Made by a program: the position numbers and the translations under genes | The notes under the pieces: generated by a model | What the model was told of the DNA's origin: nothing | The model's input: only the letters and a program-made list of their open reading frames with translations | Database searches by the model: none | Shown: one piece after another, positions 1 to 7,605 of the stretch | How positions within the stretch are numbered: position 1 is the first letter of the stretch | Layout: each line of letters begins with the position of its first letter | Source of the DNA: JACCXJ01 sp052387115 | Lineage (GTDB): Bacteria; Pseudomonadota; Gammaproteobacteria; JACCXJ01 | Length of the DNA: 25,775 nt | Direction of reading: 5' to 3' | NCBI GenBank assembly: GCA_052387115.1 | Contig: JBQTJM010000411.1 | Span: forward strand, 1-25,775

Positions 1-74
1 GTTGCAGGAAAAGACTAGTATCGCCTGAGAGCTGGTGAAAAAAATCTGCTGCGCTCGGGATCACCGGGGAGGAA

Positions 75-216
75 AGTCCCTCCCCTGCGATCGCGGGGGA
101 GGGGTCGGGTGGGGGTAAGCGCCCCCGCAGCGAAGGGCGGTGGTCAGCACGTGCCGGCGTGACCCCCACCCCTGCCCTCCCCCGTCCGCAAAGGCGCGGA
201 CAGGGGAGGGAGTTTC
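75..216. repeat. REP-like nested palindromic repeat
   Basis: This GC-rich spacer folds on itself at two scales. A near-perfect palindrome lies at 80–101 (CTCCCC, centre GCGATCGC, then GGGGGAG). A second hairpin lies at about 175–209 (stem CCCTCCCC + GTCCGC, short AAAG-type loop). The segment at 94–115 is also complementary to 162–182 in about 20 of 22 positions, so the whole block is one large inverted repeat with hairpins near each end. This is the shape of REP/REPIN-type intergenic repeats common in proteobacteria. No transposase is nearby. The family is inferred from structure only; copy number elsewhere in the genome cannot be seen. Confidence 0.6.
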
Positions 217-249
217 TGCCACGAGGTCTGATCGCTTGGGGTGACGATG

Positions 250-1698
250 ATGAGCGAGAGCTTTCCCATCTACGCGGGCGGCGAGTTCACGACGACCTCG
301 AAGGCCCTCGACGTCGTGAGCCCGTATTCGGGTGTCGCCACCTACCGGACCTACCTCGGCGGTGAGGAAGAATATGAGCGGGCGGTCACGGCCGCAGAGG
401 GCGCGCGCGAGGCCATGCGCGTGCTTCCGACCTATCGCCGCTACCAGATCCTCCAGGACATCTCCGCGGGAATACTGAAGCATCGCGAGCAGTTCGCCCG
501 GATCATGGCGCGGGAAGCGGCCAAACCGCTCAGGACCGGGCGCTTCGAGGCCGAGCGCGCCGCGCAGACCTTCCTCATCGCCTCCGAGGAGGCCAAACGC
601 CTCCCCGGCGAGCTCTTGCGCCTCGACTGGACACCCGTGGCGCACGGCAAGGAGGCGATCGTGAAGTATTTTCCGGTCGGGCTCGTGGCCGGGATCTCAC
701 CGTTCAATTTTCCGCTCAATCTCGTGGCGCACAAGATCGCCCCGGCCATCGCCGCGGGGTGCCCGATCGTCCTGAAACCGGCATCCAAGACCCCCATCTC
801 GGCGCTGTTACTGGCCCGGATCATCGACGAGACGGCGCTGCCCAAGGGCGGCGTCTCGATGCTGCCGATGGACCGGGAGACCGGCAACCGGCTGGTGACC
901 GACGCGCGTTTCCACCTCTTGTCCTTCACCGGCTCGCCCGATGTCGGTTGGGAGATGAAGAAGAACGCCGGCAAGAAGAAGGTGGTTTTGGAATTGGGCG
1001 GCAATGCCGGGCTCATCGTCGATCGGGACGGGGATGTGGAACGCGCCATCAAGAAATCGGTGATCGGTGCCTTCACCAATGCCGGCCAGAGTTGCATCCA
1101 CACCCAGCGCATCCAGGTCGAGGCCTCGGTGTTCGATGCGTTCCTGGAAGGTTTTCGAGCCGAGGCAGAGCGGCTTCGCGTCGGCGATCCCGAGGAGGAA
1201 GCGACCGATGTCTCGGCCATGATCGACGAGGGTAATGCCAGGCGCATCGCGGAGTGGGTGGACGAGGCACGTGAGGCGGGAGCCACCGTGGTGATGGGCG
1301 GGCAGAGGGACGGCGCCGTCTATGCGCCGACGGTCCTGACCGGCACCCGGCGGACGATGAAGGTGAACGCGCTCGAGGCCTTTGGGCCGATCGTGGTGGT
1401 GGAGAAGTTCACCGACTTCGCCGAGGCCGTGGCGGCCATCAACCACTCCAGCTTCGGCCTGCAGGCCGGGGTGTTCACGCAAGACTATAGAAAGATCCAT
1501 TACGCCTTCGAGCACTTGGAGGTGGGCGGGGTCACGGTCAACGAGGTGCCGACCTTCCGCGCCGATCAGATGCCGTACGGGGGCGTGAAGGACTCCGGTC
1601 TCGGCCGCGAAGGACCGAAATACGCGATCCTCGACATGATGGAGCCGAGGGTGCTGGTCTTGGATCACTCATGGGATCACTCATGGGATCACTCATGA
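250..1698 (+). CDS. NAD(P)-dependent aldehyde dehydrogenase
   Basis: This is an aldehyde dehydrogenase superfamily enzyme, oxidising an aldehyde to an acid with NAD(P)+. Numbered from an upstream GTG at 241, the protein shows the oxyanion-hole Asn in ISPFNFP (about 156), the cofactor lysine in LKPAS (about 179), FTGSPDVG (about 229), the general-base Glu in ELGGNAG (about 251) and the nucleophilic Cys in NAGQSC (about 285), so the active site looks intact. At about 482 residues the length is normal. GTG 241, ATG 247 and ATG 250 are all possible starts; a GGGG at 237–240 fits ATG 247 or 250 best. Substrate cannot be assigned; the sequence resembles the broad lactaldehyde/non-phosphorylating glyceraldehyde-3-phosphate type. 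The last residues are odd: DHSW is repeated because a 12-bp tandem repeat runs into the stop codon. The gene appears monocistronic and faces the DUF4404 gene. Confidence 0.93.
   Translation: MSESFPIYAGGEFTTTSKALDVVSPYSGVATYRTYLGGEEEYERAVTAAEGAREAMRVLPTYRRYQILQDISAGILKHREQFARIMAREAAKPLRTGRFEAERAAQTFLIASEEAKRLPGELLRLDWTPVAHGKEAIVKYFPVGLVAGISPFNFPLNLVAHKIAPAIAAGCPIVLKPASKTPISALLLARIIDETALPKGGVSMLPMDRETGNRLVTDARFHLLSFTGSPDVGWEMKKNAGKKKVVLELGGNAGLIVDRDGDVERAIKKSVIGAFTNAGQSCIHTQRIQVEASVFDAFLEGFRAEAERLRVGDPEEEATDVSAMIDEGNARRIAEWVDEAREAGATVVMGGQRDGAVYAPTVLTGTRRTMKVNALEAFGPIVVVEKFTDFAEAVAAINHSSFGLQAGVFTQDYRKIHYAFEHLEVGGVTVNEVPTFRADQMPYGGVKDSGLGREGPKYAILDMMEPRVLVLDHSWDHSWDHS
1662..1697. repeat. 12-bp tandem repeat, 3 copies, at ALDH stop
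   Basis: Three exact copies of GGATCACTCATG lie at 1662–1673, 1674–1685 and 1686–1697. The period is a multiple of three, so the repeat stays in frame and adds two WDHS units to the aldehyde dehydrogenase C-terminus. The TGA stop is created only where the third copy ends. The unduplicated ancestor would end in DHS. Confidence 0.9.
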
Positions 1699-1717
1699 CG
1701 CAAAGGGCGTCTTCTCT
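1697..1717 (+). terminator. weak hairpin after ALDH
   Basis: GACGC (1697–1701), loop AAAGG, GCGTC (1707–1711), then TTCTCTT. The five-base stem and interrupted T run make only a weak intrinsic terminator candidate for the aldehyde dehydrogenase gene. Confidence 0.3.
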
Positions 1718-1769
1718 TGCAACTGATTGATGGTGATAGGCTCTCTGGGCGCGGGTCGCAACCGGCCCG

Positions 1770-1801
1770 GCCATCAGATCCCCCCAGCCATCAAATCCCC
1801 A
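1770..1801. repeat. 17-bp duplication at DUF4404 stop
   Basis: Two imperfect copies with period 17 start at 1770 and 1787, sharing GCCATCARATCCCC. Read on the minus strand, each copy carries TGA; the one at 1791–1793 is the stop codon of the DUF4404 gene, and the other lies 17 bases downstream in another frame. Confidence 0.7.
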
Positions 1802-2057
1802 TATTGCCCAAGGTCACCATGATGTCGTTGAGGACTGCCGTGGCCCGCGGGTGCTCGACCTCGAAGTGCCGGATCGCCTCTCTCACCGCGTCCGTCCCAT
1901 CGGGCCGGGCGGCGCCGCGGTCCGCCAAGCGGTCTTCGATGTCGCTCACCAGGCGATTCAGACGCTCCAACGAGTCCGGTCTCTCTGTCCCGATCTCGTT
2001 GACGAGCGCCCTTAGGGTTTCGAGTTGCTCCCGTAACTGTTGTTCCGACATAGGCAT
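1791..2057 (-). CDS. DUF4404 family protein
   Basis: An 88-residue acidic, mostly helical protein. An N-terminal helix (about 3–47, EQQLREQLETLRALVNEI and following) is joined to a C-terminal segment with FEVEHPRAT and the ending LNDIMVTLGNMGI. This layout, with a conserved F-E-x-x-H-P and a terminal L-x-x-M-G-I, is typical of the DUF4404 family, whose role is unknown. No signal peptide or membrane segment is seen. The start is ATG 2057, with GAAGGGG just upstream; ATG 2051 is an alternative. The reading frame stays open much further upstream, but that part overlaps serC and looks non-coding. The gene diverges from serC across a 140-bp spacer that may hold both promoters. Confidence 0.85.
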   Translation of the reverse strand: MPMSEQQLREQLETLRALVNEIGTERPDSLERLNRLVSDIEDRLADRGAARPDGTDAVREAIRHFEVEHPRATAVLNDIMVTLGNMGI

Positions 2058-2197
2058 ACCCCTTCGCGCTGTTTGAATTGTGTCAGCCCCGCGCCCTACA
2101 GGTTGCAAGTAAATCAGGTTTCGACGCCCAAGATTGTAGCGTGCTCCGGCGTCCGCAGTTAGAATTTCCGGCCCTCTACCGCCCTTTCGTCCTCTGA

Positions 2198-3376
2198 ATG
2201 TCAGACCCCACGCGGCCCGTGCGCCGGCCTGAACGCGCGATGTTCTCGTCGGGTCCGTGCGCCAAGCGCCCGGGGTGGGCTCCCGACGTACTGGGCGAAG
2301 CGGTCCTGGGTCGTTCGCACCGGGCACCGGCCGCCAAGGCCAAGCTCCTGGAAATCGCCCGGCGCTGCCGGACCGTGCTCGGGTTGCCTGAAGACTACCG
2401 GATCGGGGTCGTGCCGGCCTCGGACACGGGGGCGATGGAGGCGGCGCTATGGTCGCTCCTGGGGCCGCGCGGGGTCGATTGCCTGGCCTGGGAGCAGTTC
2501 GGCCTGGCATGGCAGAGGGATGTGCTCGGGCAGTTGAAGCTCCCGGATGTGAGGCGCATCGACGCGCCCTACGGCAGCTTGCCGGACCTCTCCACGATCG
2601 ACTGGGATCGCGATGTGGTGTTCGTCTGGAACGGCACGACCTCCGGGGTGCGCGTCCCCGATGGGCGTTGGATAGCCGACGCAAGGGCGGGGCTCGCGAT
2701 CTGCGACGCGACCTCGGCGGTCTTCGCCATGGATCTCCCCTGGGAAAAGCTCGATGTGGCGACCTTCTCCTGGCAGAAGGCCCTGGGGGGCGAGGCCCAG
2801 CACGGCATGCTGGTGCTCGGCCCGCGGGCCGTCGAGCGGATCAACGGCTGTGCGCCGCGATGGCCGATCCCAAAGGTCTTGCAGCTGACCAAGGGGGGTC
2901 GCCTCGACGAGGACATCTTCCAGGGCGGCGCGATCAACACGCCGTCGCTCCTGTGTGTGGAGGACTTCCTCGACGCGCTCTGCTGGGCCGAGGGGATCGG
3001 TGGCCTGCCCGCGCTCATCGCCCGCTCGAAGGCCAACTTCGATCGGGTGGATGCCTGGGTCGCCGAGACGTCCTGGGTGCAGTTCCTGGCCGAAGACCCC
3101 GCTACGCGCTCGACCACATCGGTCTGTCTCAAGGTCGTGGACCCCTGGTTCACCGGCCAGGGTCATGAGGCGCGCTGGCAGATCATCAAGCGTCTGTGTG
3201 CTATCCTCGAAGAGGAGCGCGCGGGCTTCGACCTCGCCGCCTATCGCGAGGCCCCACCGGGACTCCGGGTATGGTGTGGTGCGACGGTGGAAGAGGGTGA
3301 TGTCGCGGCGCTACTGCCCTGGATCGACTGGGCATATCGACAGCTGAGGGAGGCGGCACCATGCACAAGGTCCTGA
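2198..3376 (+). CDS. serC: phosphoserine aminotransferase, Methanosarcina type
   Basis: Converts 3-phosphohydroxypyruvate and glutamate to phosphoserine, the second step of serine synthesis, using PLP in the cytoplasm. The 392-residue protein opens with FSSGPCAKRPGW, the substrate-loop signature of the family. It has the PLP-contacting Asp in ICDATS (D170) and the Schiff-base lysine in TFSWQKALGGE (K194). Length and motifs match the Methanosarcina-type SerC (TIGR01365 class), found in archaea, alphaproteobacteria and some gammaproteobacteria, rather than the shorter E. coli form. The 3' end overlaps the serA start by 16 bp, so translation of the two is probably coupled. The start at ATG 2198 has no clear ribosome-binding site. 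The serA and serB neighbours make the assignment firm. Confidence 0.95.
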   Translation: MSDPTRPVRRPERAMFSSGPCAKRPGWAPDVLGEAVLGRSHRAPAAKAKLLEIARRCRTVLGLPEDYRIGVVPASDTGAMEAALWSLLGPRGVDCLAWEQFGLAWQRDVLGQLKLPDVRRIDAPYGSLPDLSTIDWDRDVVFVWNGTTSGVRVPDGRWIADARAGLAICDATSAVFAMDLPWEKLDVATFSWQKALGGEAQHGMLVLGPRAVERINGCAPRWPIPKVLQLTKGGRLDEDIFQGGAINTPSLLCVEDFLDALCWAEGIGGLPALIARSKANFDRVDAWVAETSWVQFLAEDPATRSTTSVCLKVVDPWFTGQGHEARWQIIKRLCAILEEERAGFDLAAYREAPPGLRVWCGATVEEGDVAALLPWIDWAYRQLREAAPCTRS

Positions 3377-4941
3377 TCGCCGACGCCATCGCCGAGGAGG
3401 GCCTGACGTATCTACGTGCCCGGCCGGCGTTCGAGGTCGTGGTGGCCACGGGCGAGAGTCCCGAGGCCCTGGTGTCCTGCATCGCGGACTGCGACGCGGT
3501 CATCGTCCGCAGCAGCACCCGTATCACGCGCGCGATCCTGTCCGCGGCCCTGCGCCTGCGGGTGGTCGGGCGCGCCGGGATCGGCGTCGACAACATCGAT
3601 GTGGAAGCGGCCACCGAGCGCGGGGTCGTGGTCCTCAATACCCCCGACGCGAACGCCACGACGACCGCGGAATTGACCGTCGCGCACCTGCTTTCCTTGA
3701 GCCGACATCTCCCGCAGGCCGATCGCTCGGTGCGGGCCGGAGAATGGCGCCGGGCGTCCTTCCTGGGCACCGAGGTCGCGGGTAAGACACTCGGCGTCAT
3801 CGGTTACGGCACCATCGGGCGGCTGGTGGCGGCGCGTGCCCTGGGCCTCAAGATGCGGGTGCTGGCCCATGACCCGTATGTGACCCGCGAGGTCATGGAA
3901 GCCGACGGGGTGGACCCCTTAGGGCTCGACGAGTTACTCGGCAAGGTCGATTACGTGAGCTTGCACTGCACCCTGAGCGAGAAGACCCGCAAGCTCTTAG
4001 ACGCCTCCCGTCTCGGGCTCATGCAGCGCGGGTCGCGGCTCATCAACTGCGCGCGCGGGGGGCTCGTGGACGAAGGGGCGCTGTTCGAGGCCCTGCGTAC
4101 GGGACAGCTTTCCGGCGCGGCCCTCGATGTGTTCGAGCAGGAGCCGCCGCGGGGCTCGCCGCTCCTCGAACGACCCGACGTGGTCTTGAGCCCGCACCTC
4201 GGTGCCTCGACCGAGGAGGCCCAGGTGGCCGCCGGGTTGGCCGTCGCGGAGCAGATCGTGAGCTATTTCGAGACGGGCGAGGCCATCAATGCCGTGAACC
4301 TTCCGCGCATCACGCCCGCCGATTTGAACCGCTTACGCCCTTACCAGGTGCTGGGCCACCGCTTAGGGCGGTTGCTCGCGGCGCTGGTGCCGGGCCCCTT
4401 GCAGGAGGTCGAGGTGACGATGCGCGGGCGCGCGGCCGAGCTCGATCCCCATCCGATCGCCACCGAGTGCCTGGTCGGCCTCTTGGAGGCGGAGCTATCG
4501 GTGCCCGTGAACCAGGTCAATGCCCGGCATCTCGCACGCCGCCAGGGGATCACCCTGGTCGAGTCTCGCTCCCTGGAAACGGACGAATATCTCTCGCTGG
4601 TCACGGTGGCCGGCCGGTACAACGGCGGTCGCACCAGCGTCGCGGGGACCTTGCTCGGGGAACGGCACGCGCGGCTCGTGCGCATCGACGACTGCGAGGT
4701 CGAGAGCGTCCCGGAAGGTACCGTGCTCATCACCCGACACGAGGATCGACCCGGTGTCGTCGGCGCACTGGGCACCCTGCTCGGCCGGGAGGACGTCAAT
4801 ATCTCGCGCATGCAGGTCGGCGTGGCCTCGGGGCCGGAGGCCCTGGCGGTCATCGGGATCTCGCACCCCTTGAGCGCCGAAACGCTCCGGCGGGTGGCCG
4901 CGACCCCCGCCATCCATCAGGTCTATCAGCTCACCTTCTGA
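3361..4941 (+). CDS. serA: D-3-phosphoglycerate dehydrogenase
   Basis: Oxidises 3-phosphoglycerate to 3-phosphohydroxypyruvate with NAD+, the committed step of serine synthesis. The 526-residue protein is the long form. It has the substrate/nucleotide-binding core with the Rossmann motif GYGTIG (148–153) and catalytic residues in NCARGG (R232), FEQEPP (E261) and SPHLGAS (H279). A linking allosteric-substrate-binding domain covers about 315–450 and a C-terminal ACT domain starts near 455 (VLITRHEDRPGVVGALG). The ACT domain suggests serine feedback, inferred from the family. It is the middle gene of serCAB: it overlaps serC by 16 bp and is followed after 9 bp by serB. Confidence 0.97.
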   Translation: MHKVLIADAIAEEGLTYLRARPAFEVVVATGESPEALVSCIADCDAVIVRSSTRITRAILSAALRLRVVGRAGIGVDNIDVEAATERGVVVLNTPDANATTTAELTVAHLLSLSRHLPQADRSVRAGEWRRASFLGTEVAGKTLGVIGYGTIGRLVAARALGLKMRVLAHDPYVTREVMEADGVDPLGLDELLGKVDYVSLHCTLSEKTRKLLDASRLGLMQRGSRLINCARGGLVDEGALFEALRTGQLSGAALDVFEQEPPRGSPLLERPDVVLSPHLGASTEEAQVAAGLAVAEQIVSYFETGEAINAVNLPRITPADLNRLRPYQVLGHRLGRLLAALVPGPLQEVEVTMRGRAAELDPHPIATECLVGLLEAELSVPVNQVNARHLARRQGITLVESRSLETDEYLSLVTVAGRYNGGRTSVAGTLLGERHARLVRIDDCEVESVPEGTVLITRHEDRPGVVGALGTLLGREDVNISRMQVGVASGPEALAVIGISHPLSAETLRRVAATPAIHQVYQLTF

Positions 4942-4950
4942 GAAGGCGCG

Positions 4951-5655
4951 ATGGTCTTAGGGCCACCCTTCGAGGTCGTGTTCTTCGACTGCGACAGCAC
5001 CCTCTGTGCTATCGAGGGAATCGACGAGCTGGCGAGGCGCTCCGGGGTGAGCACCGAGGTCGCATCGCTGACCGAAGCCGCGATGGAGGGGCGGCTGCCA
5101 CTGGAAGCCGTCTATGGGGAGCGTCTTGAAATGACCCGACCTGGACGCGATACGGTCGAGTGGCTCGGGGAGCGCTACCTCCAGACGCTCGTGGAGGGGG
5201 CGCACGAGGTGGTCGGGACGCTCACGACCTTAGGCAAGGAGGTTCACGTCATGAGCAGCGGGATCCGTCAAGCCGTGCTCCGAGTCGGCGAGGCCTTGGC
5301 GATCCCGGCCGAGCGCGTGCATGCCGTCGAGGTGATCTGGGATGCCACCGGGCGATACATCGACTACGACCGAGGCTCGCCACTGGCGCGTGCCGGCGGC
5401 AAGGCCACGGTATGCCGGGCCGCGCTGCGTAACGGGGTGGCGGCGGCCATGGTGGGAGACGGCGTCACGGACCTCGAAGCGGCGGCCGCGGGAGTCTATG
5501 TCATCGGTTTCGGCGGTGTCGTCCGTCGGCCCGCAGTGTCTCGACAGGCCGACGTTTTCGTACCCGGTCCGACGCTCCGCCCGCTGCTCGAGGTGCTCTT
5601 GGGGGTCGCCGAACGGCGGTCGATCGGGAAAAACGGCCGTTGCCCACGGGAGTAA
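4951..5655 (+). CDS. serB: phosphoserine phosphatase, HAD family
   Basis: Dephosphorylates phosphoserine to serine, the last step of the pathway encoded by this operon. The 234-residue protein has all four HAD motifs: nucleophile and acid/base Asp in FFDCDST (D13, D15), motif II MSSG (101–104), the lysine in AGGKATVC (K151), and motif IV VGDGVTD (D170, D174). The helical cap insert (about 25–85) with an Glu-rich start is that of SerB-type C1-cap enzymes. It begins 9 bp after serA, with GAGAAGG upstream of ATG 4951. Other small HAD phosphatases share these motifs, but the serC–serA context decides the call. Confidence 0.94.
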   Translation: MVLGPPFEVVFFDCDSTLCAIEGIDELARRSGVSTEVASLTEAAMEGRLPLEAVYGERLEMTRPGRDTVEWLGERYLQTLVEGAHEVVGTLTTLGKEVHVMSSGIRQAVLRVGEALAIPAERVHAVEVIWDATGRYIDYDRGSPLARAGGKATVCRAALRNGVAAAMVGDGVTDLEAAAAGVYVIGFGGVVRRPAVSRQADVFVPGPTLRPLLEVLLGVAERRSIGKNGRCPRE

Positions 5656-5815
5656 TGCGCGCCGCCCGCCCCCTCCCTGGCGTTCACATGACACAGGACC
5701 TGTACGTATCGTATCCGGGGGGGTGCGGCACTCAGATTGCAAGCGCCAGCTGAAGTTCGCGTTGCCCCGCCGAGACGTGCGAGCCAGCGAGCCTGAGGTT
5801 TCCGGACAAAACATC

Positions 5816-6616
5816 ATGCCCAAAGTCTTAGGGATACCCATGCACGGCGGCTCGCTCGATGATGCCGTCGATCGGGTGATCTCTGTGTGTGGTTCCGCTC
5901 AACACAAGGACAATCGTCTGGTCAGCGCCACCAGTGCCCACGGGCTCGTCTTCGCCAGGCGACACGCGGGGTTTCGAAGGGTCCTGAAGGATTTCTTCTT
6001 GAACCTGCCGGACGGCAAACCGGTCGCCTGGGTGGGACGGCGACTGAAGGGCGCCCCCGCCATGCGGCAGTGCCGAGGCAGCGACTTCTTCAAGGCCGTG
6101 ATCGACCGTTCGGCGGATAGACCCATCAAGCACTTCTACTGCGGCGGAAAGGCGGGAGTCGCGGCCAAGCTCCGAGACGAGTGCGCGGATCGATACGGGA
6201 ATCTGAACTGCGTGGGGGTTTTTTCGCCACCGTTTCGCGAGATGAGCGATGGGGAGCTTCAGGCCCTCGCCGGTGAGATCAACCGCAGTGACGCGGATAT
6301 CGTGTGGGTAGGCTTGAGCACCCCCAAGCAGGAGGTGTTCGCGACCCGTCTGGCGCGGTTCACCCGCGTGCATGTCCTCGCCACGATCGGGGCCGCATTC
6401 GACTTTCATGTGGGAAGCGTCAAGGAGGCCCCGGGGGTCTTCAGGCGATTCGGGCTCGAGTGGTTCTACCGCTTGTGCACCGAGCCGCGGCGCTTGTATC
6501 GGCGGTACACCGAGGTGGTGCCGCTGTTTATTTTCTATAATTTTATGGATCTGATCAGGACCGGCGCGGGCGAGACGGATGACCTGACCGACACAGGAGA
6601 AAGGTGTGGCGTATGA
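5816..6616 (+). CDS. WecG/TagA/CpsF family glycosyltransferase
   Basis: A family that transfers a sugar (ManNAc, ManNAcA and relatives) to a lipid-linked acceptor during surface polysaccharide or teichoic-acid linkage synthesis, on the cytoplasmic face of the membrane. From ATG 5816 it is 266 residues. It contains TSAHGLVFARR (about 39–49), the catalytic-Asp motif NLPDG (D66), a G-x-S-x-P-K-Q-E motif (GLSTPKQE, 166–173) and IGAAFDFHVGS (191–201). The C-terminal LEWFYRL plus EPRRLYRRY segment is membrane-associating in the family. The frame stays open back to 5342, inside serB, but ATG 5816 is where homology begins. It ends in a 4-bp ATGA overlap with the epimerase gene, implying co-expression. 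The exact donor sugar is not evident. Confidence 0.92.
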   Translation: MPKVLGIPMHGGSLDDAVDRVISVCGSAQHKDNRLVSATSAHGLVFARRHAGFRRVLKDFFLNLPDGKPVAWVGRRLKGAPAMRQCRGSDFFKAVIDRSADRPIKHFYCGGKAGVAAKLRDECADRYGNLNCVGVFSPPFREMSDGELQALAGEINRSDADIVWVGLSTPKQEVFATRLARFTRVHVLATIGAAFDFHVGSVKEAPGVFRRFGLEWFYRLCTEPRRLYRRYTEVVPLFIFYNFMDLIRTGAGETDDLTDTGERCGV

Positions 6617-7605
6617 CTGCAAGAAAGACTGCTTTGGTGTGCGGGGCCGGTGGCTTTATCGGCAGCCATCTGGCGAAGCGGCTCAAACAAGAGGGGTACT
6701 GGGTGCTCGGCGTCGACCTCAAGTACCCGGAGTTCAGCGACACGGCCGCGGATGAGTTCGTCCAAGGCGATCTGCGTGACCAGACGCTGTGCAAGGAGTT
6801 GCTCGACCGACCCTACGACGAGGTGTATCAACTAGCCGCCGACATGGGCGGCGCCGGATACATCTTCACGGGGGACCATGACGCGGACGTCATGCACAAC
6901 TCCGCGACCATCAACCTCAACATCGCCGAACGGGCACGGCTTTGCGGCGCGAACAAGATCTTATATTCCTCGTCGGCGTGCATGTATCCGGCATACAACC
7001 AGGAAGACCCGGACAACCCAAAATGCTCGGAAGACTCCGCGTATCCGGCCGCGCCGGACAGCGAGTATGGATGGGAGAAACTCTTCAGCGAGCGCTTGTA
7101 TCTGGCCTACCGTCGTAACCATGGGCTGGCCGTGCGGATCGCTCGATTTCACAACATCTTCGGGCCCGAAGGGACATGGCACGGCGGGCGTGAGAAGGCC
7201 CCCGCGGCCCTGTGCCGCAAGGTCGCGGAAGCGGCCGACGGCGGCCGCATCGAGATCTGGGGTGACGGCAAGCAAACGCGGTCGTTCCTTTACATCGATG
7301 AGTGTCTGGAAGCCGTCCGGCGTCTGATGCAATCCGATTTCACCGGCCCAGTCAATGTCGGCTCCCAAGAGATGATCAGCATCAACGAGTTCGCGAGGAT
7401 GGTGATCCGGATCTCGGGAAAGACGCTCTCCATCAAGAACATCGTGGGCCCCATCGGGGTCCGCGGCAGGACCTCGGACAACGCGCTCATTCACACGGCG
7501 CTCGGGTGGACGCCGTCCATGCCGCTGGAAGAAGGCATGCGCCGGACCTATTCCTGGATAGCCGAGCAGGTAAGGCTCGCCGCTCCGATGCGGAGTGCCG
7601 CCTAA
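6613..7605 (+). CDS. GDP-mannose 3,5-epimerase-like NAD-dependent epimerase
   Basis: An extended short-chain dehydrogenase/epimerase of 330 residues. The NAD-binding CGAGGFIGSHL is at 10–20. From recall, the best match is plant GDP-D-mannose 3',5'-epimerase: the ADMGG segment (76–80), SSSACMYP with C123, YGWEK with Y152/K156, RFHNIFGPEGTWHGG, GREKAPA with K195, and WGDGKQTRSFLYIDE. In Arabidopsis GME the catalytic residues are C145, Y174, K178 and K217; all four match here with a constant offset of 22. The enzyme is therefore expected to act on GDP-mannose, giving GDP-L-galactose/gulose. ATG 6613 is favoured (AGGAGAAAGG at 6595–6604, ATGA overlap with the previous gene); GTG 6604 is the alternative. 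The glycosyltransferase partner suggests a surface glycan. Confidence 0.88.
   Translation: MTARKTALVCGAGGFIGSHLAKRLKQEGYWVLGVDLKYPEFSDTAADEFVQGDLRDQTLCKELLDRPYDEVYQLAADMGGAGYIFTGDHDADVMHNSATINLNIAERARLCGANKILYSSSACMYPAYNQEDPDNPKCSEDSAYPAAPDSEYGWEKLFSERLYLAYRRNHGLAVRIARFHNIFGPEGTWHGGREKAPAALCRKVAEAADGGRIEIWGDGKQTRSFLYIDECLEAVRRLMQSDFTGPVNVGSQEMISINEFARMVIRISGKTLSIKNIVGPIGVRGRTSDNALIHTALGWTPSMPLEEGMRRTYSWIAEQVRLAAPMRSAA

Noticed and set aside
2058..2684. Upstream extension of the DUF4404 frame into serC
   Set aside because: The frame is open by GC bias only. The extension is Arg/Pro/Ser-rich without motifs, lies antisense to serC, and the family length ends at ATG 2057.
5342..5815. Upstream extension of the WecG-type frame inside serB
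   Set aside because: The sequence is a shadow of serB in another frame; homology to the family starts at ATG 5816.
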